Assembly (NCBI RefSeq): GCF_000003815.2
Contig: NC_049987.1
Coordinates: 1,872,428-1,936,427 of the forward strand
DNA: 64,000 nt
Origin: Branchiostoma floridae
Taxonomy: Eukaryota; Chordata; Leptocardii; Amphioxiformes; Branchiostomatidae
Direction: 5' to 3'
Below, piece after piece: positions 11,549 to 24,000 of this stretch (the first letter of the stretch is position 1; the number at the start of each line of letters is the position of its first letter). The notes under the pieces were generated by a model, which searched no databases, was not told the origin of the DNA, and saw only the letters and a program-made list of their open reading frames with translations. The position numbers were made by a program, and so were the translations under genes.

Positions 11549-12330
11549 GACAGCAAGTTTTCGTGTTGTTTTAGTAGCAGGGTATATATAACTAGAGTTT
11601 CACAAAACACATACCTTCGCCAAATCATCAAGGTTCATAATGGAGAGTGTCTTGATCAAAGCTCTCATTCATGTATTACTAGAGCAACGGGTTACCTACC
11701 AGAATTAAACAGCTGCATGAGAGTGTGTATATGGCGGTTGAAAATTCCCCTTTATCCATTCCAAATTACTTCCAGCGTGGTTCAAGCTTATTTTCGGCTA
11801 CAGAGTCACCGTCCTATCCCATGGTAAATAATTATTTGGCCAACTTCTTGATCTATTTGTCATCTAGCTGTGCGTTAGTTTTGGTTGACATTTTTTTGTC
11901 TAACAAACGAGTGTGTTTGCAATAGACAGCAAAACATCTCCAGATAAACTGTTTTTTAATTGCATTTGAAGGTTGGTTGCAATAGTGTAATAACCCCTAT
12001 AACTCATTGGTATAACCCAGCTCAAAGGTCAAACAAATCTGCAAAAACTCTGCACGTGTCATGGCGTTGCTAGGATAAAACTAAAAAACTCTAAAAAACA
12101 TGTCAACAGAAATAACATCTATGTTTTGCTACCAAACACAGCTGCAGCCAGTTGAAGTGCTGCCAGTGTCTTTGAAATTCCATTGAAGGCTAGAAATCAT
12201 CCTCATTTCTAAGTTATTTCAATAATCATGTGAATGAAACCCAGATTTCTATAACACACATTTCAGAATTCTAATCATCTCCTAAGGTATATGCATACTA
12301 AAAATAATGCAAATCCACCAACATCTGCTT
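11549..12330. other. Non-coding stretch, no gene seen
   Basis: Short open frames only; no splice-supported exon or motif. Confidence 0.4.
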
Positions 12331-12339
12331 GATTTATTC

Positions 12340-12719
12340 TCCTCCAATGATAAAACCAAAATCACCCATTGCAGACCAGAACAAGCTGCTATAGGGGGCC
12401 CGAACTTGCACAACTTCCCCCATGCCCAAAGACGTATCCACAACTCGTAGATTGTGACCCTTTACCGCCAACTTTGAACCACCGCTGCAATACCTTCCTT
12501 TTCCAAACCCCCGCATGACTACCAAAAATCAAACAAAACGATCCACACCGTCTCGAGTTATCTTGTACGCAAACACACACACATACACACTCGCCCCGCT
12601 GCTGCGACGACGAAAAGCGCCAGGAGGCCCAGTATCGAAATTGACCGACATTTTTTAACCCCCACATAACTACCACAAATCAATTAAAACGATCCACAAA
12701 CTCGCGAGTTATCTTGTAC

Positions 12720-12761
<42 letters not shown>

Positions 12762-12790
12762 GCCCCACTTTAGCGCCGACGAAAACCTCC
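12340..12790. repeat. Dispersed repeat family (CCGCTAGGGGGCC / GAGTTATCTTGTACGCAAAC type) with (CA)n
   Basis: Two diverged units of about 220 bases (around 12440-12600 and 12660-12790), each with an ACTACCA(A/C)AAATCAA..GATCCACA..GAGTTATCTTG core followed by CA-rich sequence, including (CA)n at 12724-12752. Related copies lie at about 19610-19960, 41706-42030, 42400-42900, 47965-48110 and 60120-60440. Confidence 0.6.
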
Positions 12791-13529
12791 ATGTGAACCG
12801 TTTTCGAACAGGACCTTCCTTCCTGCAACCGCTACTTAAATACCAAATATCATGAATTTCCGTCCAAAACTACTCTACTTATATGCTGCTAACCAACATA
12901 AAGAGACAAAACACCATGTTTCTACCCAAAATATAACCTTGCCATATATAAAGATGATGCTAGCCCTTGCCCTTTAAAATGCTCGATTCAAAGCTACAAA
13001 CTAAATGTAACTGGAACCAAGATCTTAACTCCACCGGCTTATGTAGTTTGAAGGCATTTGCATGTGCGTGAGTCGAGGTGTGTATTTGTCAATTTGGACT
13101 AGGAGTTTGCTTGCCACAGCAGGGGAAACTCTAGCTTCTCTGCACATATCCCCTTCCCCGCATATGATCCTTGCGGTTGTCAAACCCAAACCTGGCCGCG
13201 ATGGTGAAAATGCCCCTCCCCCCTCCCCTAAAAAAAAACACTTACGCCACCACCCACAGAGAGGCCAACAGAGGAAGCTATTTGCAGTTGAGGTACAGGG
13301 GCATCAAATGGCAGAAATGAATATATGTCTTTTTCAATACCCTCTTCAGCAAGCATTTGAAATGATATAACAGTTCGGAAAAAAATTGTGCTGATTTCAA
13401 TTTTGTTAGTCATTCACAAAATACTATATTATGTTCACAGACAACGCTGACTTTATAGCAACACAATCTACATGAAATACATTTAGATTGCAATCTTAGA
13501 TATGATTAGGTAAATATACTTAGACTCAC

Positions 13530-13556
13530 CTCTTGCATTGCTTTTATATCCTCCAT
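13530..13556 (-). CDS. Candidate first coding exon (MEDIKAMQE)
   Basis: ATG plus eight codons followed by a strong donor GTGAGT on the minus strand, ending in phase 0. The next downstream minus-strand coding sequence is the NHL exon, which could accept it in phase 0, but no strong acceptor was identified there. Evidence is one short frame and one donor. Confidence 0.3.
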
Positions 13557-14944
13557 GTTGTAGCAAAGTGACTAGTAGACAAACACGCTGACAAGCACGC
13601 TCTGTTTACACCTGTTTACATGACGACGTAGTAAACATAGCAGCCCATTCTGCAACCTAATCGGCATTAACTCACGCGAGATTTAGACTTAAATTGTACA
13701 TTTGATGTACATAACTCGGTCAAGGAACTAAACATTTTTTTTTTATTCTCCAGTAGATAACGTTTGATTACAAATTTTTGCATTATACATTTATCACAAA
13801 CTAATAAAGTTTTAACACAATGTTTTCCAAAGTAAGGCGTGTGCAGTGGGTAACATGACAGCTTCCAAAACTGGAAAAACCGGTTCCGCCAGGAGGCAAA
13901 GTGTGCGTGTTGTTCCCTAGTTACTGACAAGTTGTCTGACCTTAGCTGCCGACAAAGTCAGCTATGAACAACGGAAGACACCAAAATTATTTAAATTTAT
14001 TCTTATCAGTGTCTACGTAACTTACGTAACCACTGCGTCAACATTCCAAACCTAAGTTTTTTTTTTACCTCATGCAACATGTAATGATTTAAGGTAATAC
14101 CTTTTATATTGAAATATTTGTTGTTGTTTTTTTAGTTTTCTAGTGCATTGCTTATAATAATTTAGTGGCTTGGATTAGTAAATTAGGACTCCTTGGTTTT
14201 AACGTAATGAAGGCATTTTGGCCTATTGATAAAAATAAACACACAGAGATCAGTAACGTATACACATCAGCATGTTTAATATGCTCATTTGTCTAAATAA
14301 AATATGTTTATGCTGATGTTATGAATCAATAATAATTTTACATCTATTTGCTCCTTTGTATTTACCTTTATTAGTATACTTTCTGTCCTGACCAGTTGTT
14401 GGCCCATTAATCCTCACAATTTCAATTGAATAAGGGACTGTATTGGCCGATATCATAGAACATAGAAGAAGTTTATGTGTTTAAAGCATAGTTGTCTAAT
14501 TATTGCAGTATACATATTGTCGCATTTTGCCTTGAAAGTGAAGAACTTCCTAACGAAGATGACTCGAGGTAGGGGTGTCATTATGTCAAACCTTCTATTA
14601 CAAGCGCCAGGTTGCAGTCTATCAATTTAATCTCTATAACAAGCGTAAATTATTTGAACTATATTGACAAACTTTAATCACTTAATCTTTACAGGCAAAT
14701 GTCAATTACTCAATTTAATTATACAAACACAAATTACTAAATGTATGAATACTAGCTTTAGTCACTTCAGGTTTATAGACAAACAATAATTACTTAAGCT
14801 GTAAAGACAAGTGCCAATCACTTTACTATAGTAAACCTTAATCAGTTTATGCATGTAAATCAATTTGTGCATGTATCTACTGTGATAAACGTCAAACATC
14901 TAATGTATATTGAGAAACTTCAAATCGCGGTATGTATACAAACA
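13557..14944. other. Intergenic stretch, no gene seen
   Basis: AT-rich, with poly-T runs and no supported exon. It probably includes the 3' untranslated region of the minus-strand MUC4-like gene immediately above it. Confidence 0.45.
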
Positions 14945-15056
14945 TCACATCCTCTTCATCTCCAGGGTCTCGGATTTGCGGATCTGCTTGACGACCAGTT
15001 CGTCTGTGGATCCCGGATAGCTTTTACCCGCCAGTTGAACAGTCTTCACTCGGGTA
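14945..15056 (-). CDS. Exon: cytoplasmic tail and stop of the MUC4-like gene
   Basis: Acceptor TTCCTGTAG. Encodes a basic tail, [20 protein letters not shown] then [16 protein letters not shown], and a TGA stop. The split AG+T codon gives Ser, consistent with the preceding exon. Confidence 0.75.
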
Positions 15057-18000
15057 CTACAGGAAGAATTATTGAGTACGTCAAAAAGATAAAAAAATAT
15101 GTATCATAGAAACAAAAGATATACAGGGACCCTTGAAAATGTCAGAACATGGGAACATTCGCAAATCTTCTAATCAATAAGATTTGCCTTTAGATTTTTG
15201 GGAGGACAACTTGTAAAGGTGTTGGTACACCTGTTTTGTCCTCCCTTCCACTTGTTTTTGCATGTGGTAAATTCAAATAAAGAATTAAAGAAATAAAGAT
15301 TTAGTTTTGCTATTTTATTTAAGGTATATGTTGACCATTTGATTCAATTATGTTTATTCTATGAGAGGCGTAAATATTTGTATACTTATAAGTGCTGGCA
15401 CCTGATATCAGCTACGCTGTCTGTGTTTGCCATGTATTTCATTGTTGCTATCCCAATAAGTCAATAAATACATCTCTCTCATAGCTTCTCTCTGTAATCA
15501 GCATTGTCCTTCAATTTTGACGACAGAAAGTCTAAGCAGGAAATTTCAATTCTCGGCAGGCTTTTTTGAAGGAAAACAAAGAAAATGTGTCATTTTCTTT
15601 AGATACTGAATAAACCTAAGATCAAATACTATGACCAGGCGTTTTTCCTACCTCATGCGCCAAAAGATCAAAGCGACTACAATCAGTATGGCTGAAGCCG
15701 AGAGGACGCTGATGATGATGGTTGTGGTGCTCCCTGCCACGTGTTGTTCTGTGATTGGTCCAGCGATACTCGGCGATGTCGTCGGCATTACCACTGTCAC
15801 AACATCAGTTGCCGCTGTCACACCATCAGTAGTTTTGTCAGTTTGCGTCTGCCAGCTGGCGGTAGACGAAGGCTCAGTGGCCATGGCAGGAGGTGTCATC
15901 TCGGGTATATCTGCAAAATAATTATTTATATGCAGTTAAACATGAAAGATCTGACACTAATGCTCACCATTATACACCCGTCCCTGGCACTGGCTCCCAG
16001 ATAGCGTGGTTTGCGATAACGGTAGGGTATTTAGTTCTAGACACATGCACATTAATAATGATGATTGACTTTATTGTATATTTCATACCAAGGTTGTAAT
16101 AAAGTACATATGGTGACTTTGACTTCGAAGCTTCTAATACATCTTGGACATGGAGGCCTAAAAAAATACGTTGTAGGCCGGCGTATCTATACAAATTAAA
16201 ACTTAAAAAAACATTTACAGCGTGGAAAGTATCTTTTAAAATATTGAGGCATCAACTAAAGAAACTGCACACTGGGGAATCTATGCGTACCTGGAACGCA
16301 GACACCATTTGAAATGGATGTTCCTGGTGCGCAAACGCAGTAGTATGTTCCATGTATGTTGACGCAGATCTCATTCAAGGTGCAGTTGTTGGTACCTTCG
16401 TAACATTCGTCAATATCTAAAGGAAGTGAAAATCATGTTGACATACAAAATCATGTTTAGTTCGACATACAAATATATACTTGGCATATACAAGCATCAA
16501 TATGTAAACTACCCAATACAAGATCAAAAGTTTTGCGGGTACAACTGGAACAAAGATGCATGTATCAAACTCACGGTAATAAATATAGTATACAAAAAGA
16601 TTTATCAATTTCCGGGGAAAAAATCAGAAAATGATTATCACCTTGCATCACTTTTTTTCTTATTTACCAATAATTGTAGTTGGCACGTTATGGACCATGA
16701 TTATACAATATCATTGTATACGTATACGTATATACCTTTGCATGGTTGTGCAGGATCATCTGTCAACTCATAACCATCCTCACAGTAACAAGTGTATCCT
16801 CCAACAGTGTTGTTGCAAAGTTGGTGACAATGGCTTTCCCCCAATTCACATTCATTCTTATCTGGAAACAAAGCAGCTAAACAGTTATATGAACTCTAAC
16901 AGGAAAACAGGCTACTATAAAATGCACTTTATACAATCTTTCAAGCTTTATTCATGAAATCAACATCGCAGAGTTACACCCGAGCAGTAGTACCTCTAAA
17001 TACCGTTGGTTGTACAGAATGGAGTAAAATCATATTGCATAACTAGACACAGTAGATAAGACATTAGCAGTACATATACTAAAAAAACTTAAGCATCGAT
17101 CAAGTACCTAAATTTATAGTATTTAGGCAAAATACATTGCACTCTGGTGAACCTATATGTACCTGGAACGTAGATGCCAAACCTAATTTCTACACTTATG
17201 TTAGAAAAACTAAAACAAAGCAATACATTTATTTGATATATACCGCTTTATCAAATAGCAATTCTTCTTTTTAACGCAACCTGAACTTTCTTGTATCTTA
17301 CCTAGGCATGTTATGCTGTCGTTTGCCAACTCGTACCCGGCCTCACACACACAGACCGCCGTGCCGGTCCCATTCACCACGCACCAGCCTCCCTCAGGGT
17401 CACAACCGGGGTCAGTACCTCCCTCACATGGATTGTTTGCTATTCAAAAATATCATAAGTATTAGTCTCGCAAACATGTTAATCATAAAGGTTTAATGTC
17501 ATGTCCCACCAACTTGGTAGTATATTACTGTATAACATTTACATATATTTAATAATCAATAGTCATTAATCGATCTAATAGAATTAACATGAGATATCTG
17601 CATGATAATCATATTATGAAGCTTGTTGGTGTCACAGCATATTCTTAAAGCAACGAAGGAAGGGTTGTTACTATAAGCACCGAGTGAGCGCTAAGTACTG
17701 TAAATGCATTTAATTTCGCGGTAGTAGAAAAGAAACTGTTCGCGGTAGCACCAGACACTGTAGTCTCTTACTGCCATAGAAAAATGTTGGCGGTGGTTTT
17801 AAGTTCGCGGTGATTTGGCAACGCGAAAACGGCGAACATGAAACCAAGAACGTACGCTGGCAGGATTGTCCATCTGCATCCAGACTGAAGCCGTCCCAAC
17901 AGGAACAGTTGTAGGACCCGTCTGTGTTGTCACATAGCTGACTGCAGTTGTTCGGGATAAAGCATTCATCGATGTCTAGAGGAAAACCATTAAAAGCAAT

Positions 18001-21000
18001 TGGATTTGCGCTTTTATGTGTTAGATTACTTGATGCCACGGGAAAAGAGCCGTAGTTATAAGAGGACTTACTGGGTGTCAAAATCGTTTTTTACCGCCTG
18101 ATGTTATGTTGATCGCCTGCCATCTCTCTCATTACGACAGCTAAGGCAATTTCTACTCGTTCTGCTACGTAAGAACAGTGGTTGTACATCGATTAATACT
18201 ACAGAGAAAATTTTAACATATCAATTCGTACTGCGGGAATTATTCTACCTACCAATGTATATTTGTACTGCTTACATTTTAGGGAAAGAGAGCGACATTC
18301 AACATTTAGAACATTATAAGTAAAGGCACTCGTCGGTCTCGCAGGACCATGAGTAGTACTAATTCTACACAATGTATTTATTGTTTGTTTTTACGTTTTG
18401 AGCGTCTCTGTTCTGATGCAAGTCTCTGCTTTGCTTCCCCCCGTTTCAGTCCCTCCTTGACTTCCTGTCTCCAAAGAGTTCTGTTTGCTGCAAGTGACTC
18501 CCATGTGTTGATGCTCATGTCAAGGGCCTTTAAGTCCCGTTTGATAACATCCTTAAAACGTAGGTGGGGACGGCCACGTGTTCTTGTCCCAGTAGCCAGT
18601 TCACTGTACAATAGATCCTTTGGAATTCTCCCATCTGGCATAGAACATTATGAATCTTCATTATATGATGATAATATCAGATCGAACCATACACGGTTTT
18701 ACTTCAGTCAATCAAAGAATCCTTTGAAACAAAAGGCCATGATCGATAGAGTTTACTAGACAACCACTATCTTGCCACTACACAAATTTGAATACATGAG
18801 ATTTGTAGCATTTTCTTGTTAACCGTACCGGAGCAGTTAAAGTTGTTCTCCGAGAGATGATACCCGGGGTGACAGCCGCAGGTGAAGTTCCCAATGTTGT
18901 TTATACAGATATGTTGACACTGTAGGCCTTCATCTGTCTCACATTCATCCACATCTAGATGCAAGGTTTAAGAATGTAGAAATTCAAATAAAGACACTAT
19001 ATATACAAAGTATCTTATCATTCCATATAAAGCCAAACTGCGAGAAAAATGCAAAAAAGTACTAACGCAATATAGAACAAGTAATGGTGTCTAAAAAAGA
19101 CACCTATAGGCGACGCATTTTGATTAAGGGTTAATGACCTGCCATGAGGTGTATATGGTGTCAGATTGTCTGGTCTTTTGTTATAACCACCGAATGAAAC
19201 CACTAAGTGCTTAGGAAGGAGGGCCCAAAATATCTGAGGTCTCAGCTCGCGAGTAGCCTGTCTAAAATCGCGTTACTAGCGGCCGGCACTACAATATTGA
19301 CGCCGCCCTAGGGGTCATTAACCACAGGCAGCGAGAGATTGTGTAACCACAGGCTAGCTCGCGAGGAGAGAAGAAGGGCGAGCCTTGGGCCCTAAACTGC
19401 AGGATATTGAAGACGGGTAGAATTGTTCCGGATATATCGCATTCACCTTAATTCTGGAAATGACCTCCTATATTGCACAATTTGCCTTTCATTTTGTACA
19501 TCATTGTGTAAGCTACATACATATTAATAATCTTGAAAATCCGTTATTCCATTCTTGAGTAATCGTCTTAGGAAATTTTGACAAAAATGACATTGCAATT
19601 TCTACACTAACCGCTGGGGGGTTTGAACATATGTCATTCTTTCCTAGCACAAGAGCTATCTACCAACCGTTAATCGTAAACACAGCTTGTTCAGAACACG
19701 AGATATATATAAAAAAATCAAGTTCCACTGCAGTTCCAAGTGAAACCGCTAGGGGGCCAAAGATGTAATTATTCCTTCTTCTTCTTTTTGAGTGCCCTCA
19801 ATCTTGACGTAGATTATCATGGCACTTTTGCAGTTTTTGTCACACCCTACCAACAGACCAAGTATAAATCCAATCCATTCAGCAGCAGTTCTTGGGTTAT
19901 CTTGTAGACACAAACAATCACAAACATACAAACACAGGTGAACACAACACACGTATGGATATTTCATAGTGTAATAAAGCTGCTTGTCATTATGTAAACA
20001 ACGCGTATCGTAGCATGAACATGAACATTTACACGTACATGTACATGTACTACTATTTGTGACGAACTTTTCTGTGACAACGCAAGCGAGAACAATGACA
20101 TAATTTGTGCTTGCAAAATTAACGCTTTACTTCTTGAAGAGTAAGAGTATGAGTGGTTCAGTTATTATCTTTTATTTACTGCTTCTCGGGTGTGGTGGGG
20201 AAGGGTGCTATGGCGTGGGTAAGGAAGAAAGACAAAGGATTTGTTAACGGTTAGGATAAGTTCGCAATACAGACGTCACCATGATCGCGGTCACAATGGT
20301 ATAAAGACAGTAATTGAAGTAGCATTCATTTTTTGGAAATTACCTCACGAGACCATTCACGAGAGTTTCTGCATTTCCGTTGAATAAAACTTCCGTTGAA
20401 GAAAACTTCTTTGATGATGAACTCTTGCGGTTCTTTTTCGTGATCTATGAGAATGCTCACGTTTGGGTCCCGAGAAGTTCTAGTTACATGTCAGTGCGTG
20501 CTCCGAGTTGTGTTTGAACCCCGTTTAAGCGTGCGTGCTCCGAGTCATGTGATCATCGTTTTGCTAACTAGACAAGCGTCCCGGGGACAAATGGGGAGCT
20601 GTCCCGGGGCACTCAGTTCTCCCCGCCGTACACACATTGGCGCTATAATAGCATTGGCGAATTCTCCGAATTTCGGAGAAGAGCTTTTCCGAGGATGATG
20701 TTGGTGCAACTTGGTGCACGTAGCCGGGCCAGTAGCTTCGCCTCAAGGTATCGGGAAGACGAGGAACCATCCAAGGTTAGTGCAAATCGGTACCGGAAAG
20801 TTGGTCTAAACAAAAACAATGCTTAGTGTTTTTGTATAGAATAAACTATAAAGGCAAAACTAGGAAGCGATTTGTAGTACCATGATCATTACTGTTACCA
20901 TTATATAATCCGCAATTTTGTGACACATTCTCGTCTGCAATTGTACCTAAGACGTGTACAAGTGTTTTTGTTCTTGTTGCCTTTTAAAGTCTTTTGTTTT

Positions 21001-24000
21001 GCCAGAAGCTAAGTCTCCCGGCGATGGTTCGTGTGTTGATTTATATCTCCTGGTGACAAGACAACAACAAACAACTTGTGATCCACCCCGACTCCGTCAT
21101 TCCGTATGGTTGGGTGGGGAACAAAGCCCATTGCATGTCCTATTTCAACTTTTGACCGTATAGACCAAGAATGCTTGCATCATCTTTGTATTCTAAATGA
21201 TTTCATTTTGGGGAGGGGGGCAGTCTCGCATCATGAAGGGAATCTTATTACCTAACATCCATACTTTTGACTTTTGATCTGTTTCTGTATTGTTTTATGT
21301 TCAGAAGTTGATTTGACGAAGAGAAATATACGCAGTACATCATTCGAACAATAGGTGCATCGTAGGGGATTACGATATGTCATTCAGGCAACACTCAGAA
21401 CAGAGAATTAAAATTGAATCTAAAGATAAATTGGTATCTTGTGATCAAAACAAAAACTTTTAATGTCATATGTGTAAAGTCACATTGGATTTTGATTCTA
21501 GCTGAGCATTTACGAAGTATTCAAGTAGGACTTGTGATTACTGTTGACTTATTAAGGTTGCATAACAACATCTGGTTTGTGTAAAACTGGCCCGGACCTA
21601 ATAGCATCCTCAGATAAAGAGGTACACAAGCGCCGTCAAAAGTAGTACAAAACAGTCGCGAAGCTCAGTCTGGGTGTTCGTATTTAAACTATCAACATGA
21701 TTTCTAGATTGTGATATATTTGTATCAGGGCTTATGAATCTTTTCTGTGATTTCTTGCTTGGTATATAGCCGACCCAGTTCAGCAGCGGAGGGATATATA
21801 TGAAAAGCATCTCGCACCGGACAACCAATCAGTTGGGGACGAAATGCGGCGCCAAGAGGTCATGGTTTCGTAAGTACAGTCTGATTTTCTTTGTTTATAT
21901 ATGACTTACTTCACTTTGCTTTTTTGGCCCTTGTGATTGTCACTTTGTGTATGATGAATTTATGGTTTGAAACAATTAGATCTTGAGGTAGGATTCTTTA
22001 TCTATATACTAGCGACTATAATACACTATATACATAGAAGGACGCCAATCCAGGTTTGATTGCGCTCGTAAGTGTCGTGTTGTATGTCTTGCTATACTTG
22101 AACACCCAATACACACAATGCTATACACAACAGGGCTAAATACAATGGTCTAGTTATTATTACGGTTAACACAGAGATGCGGCTATACTACATGTACACA
22201 GTTACTACAATGGAGCTACAAGATGTATGTCTACTAACCTCAACCCATGGCTGCTTACTCAAGACAGTTTGAATCTTGCCCCACGCTTAACTATTCTCAA
22301 CAGCTAGTCTACTATTGGCTGCTATTTCCAGTCTGTTCTTAATATGGTTTGATCACGTGGTTTACTTCTAAATATGGGCTGTCAACCTCCTTACATAACT
22401 AACTTCACATGTGGTTTGGATTTATCCGACAAGTACAGTACTCTATCCGTCATCACTGTTACAGGTTACTGGCTTATGTAGATGTCGACAAGTTCGTGTG
22501 AAGGTAGTTGAGCGATTCTGTCTGTTGAATAAATTGAATAAAGCAGTCGGGTCGGCATCAATACGTTGTCCAAACCTTCAGCATTTGACCCAAGCCTCTA
22601 ATATTTGATTATAGCCATCCTGTACTATGATGATGATTTACCCACGTTTTAAGTGTTCCATATACGTGAAATACCCAAGAATGTGTGAGTCAGGCCGCTG
22701 CTGATATCTGTGCTTGATTGTGTTTGTTTACGTATTCGCAGACGGAACCTGTGTGATGGAAATATCCCTACAGCACGACAACAAGGTGGCTTCAGTTATA
22801 AACGTCCACTTTAAAGACCTGGGTTTTATTCGTTTTTCTTTTACCTTCAGCAAGACATTTATGAGATCTGTTTTTGGAAGAGTTTATATGTTTTAATCAA
22901 TAATCGCACAAGCAACACGCCTAACTGGGGGTAGATATCATTTCATTGATGAACAGATGATGATAGAATATTTTTCTCCATTGGAGTAACAACTATGTAC
23001 AAATATTACAATGCTATTTCTTGCTCTGTTTACGGTTGTGGGTTGTCGTGAATTCCCACTGCTAGCTACCCTGGAGGCCATCCGGGATCAGGCAGCTAGG
23101 ACCTACCCTTTAGGAAAGGGTAGCGATAACTCCTTCGGGCTTAAACTCCCCCGGAGTGATCATGTGAGATTGTCGGGCTGCCTTCCTTGGCTCCCCGACA
23201 AAACTTGCTAACAAACCTCGCTAGCTACCCGGTCCTGTCTGGCTCCCAGGGTAACTGCTAGCGGGCCGGTACTGACCCGGACCATCCGGCTTGTCTGGTA
23301 CTAATTAAGGTGGGAATGTCTGAGGAGATACCGTGTGTCAGCATCAACACATGACATATGTACGAGATAGAGAGGAATATCGATAGATATATAAAGTGTA
23401 AATGATCTAATCTGCTTTTTGTGTTCTTACGAATTGACAAGAAAGACAAGTATTATTGTAGCCTGGATACCATACCCCAACCTCAAATATATTTCGTGTT
23501 GGGGTCGGGCAGGATAGAAAGGTTCTCGAAGGCCCTTGATCAGAGGGAGGGGAACCTAGGATTTATCACCACTCACACCACAGGTAGCCAGCTACAACAC
23601 ACCACAGTTGGTCAGCAGGCTATCACAGTAACGAATCAGGTACTTAGTGGTCACTGTTATGGATTAAAAAAATACAGTTGGGGGTCTTTAACCAATCATG
23701 GTAGGGTGTAATTACCTCCTGCTGATCCTGCTACTGTTCTATTGGTGGAGTATTTTTGCCCACTAGAAGGGGCAAAATTGAGAAGAGTTCCAATGTCATC
23801 CTGTCAGACCCTGCATGATACATACTGGAGATCGGGCTGGGGTTTGGTAACCAGGCTAGTATTATTGCAATATTTATCTTTGTTCTTTGTTCGTGATTTC
23901 TCTACAGCAGCTCCTGAGATGAACATTCTACAACATAATTTAGCTGAGATGACTATCACACTGACCGGTTGGCGCCTTGGTTCACGTAGGACACCAACAG

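Noticed and set aside
18349-18759. 136-codon plus-strand frame
   Set aside because: Antisense to the LINE ORF2 fragment at 18378-18641.
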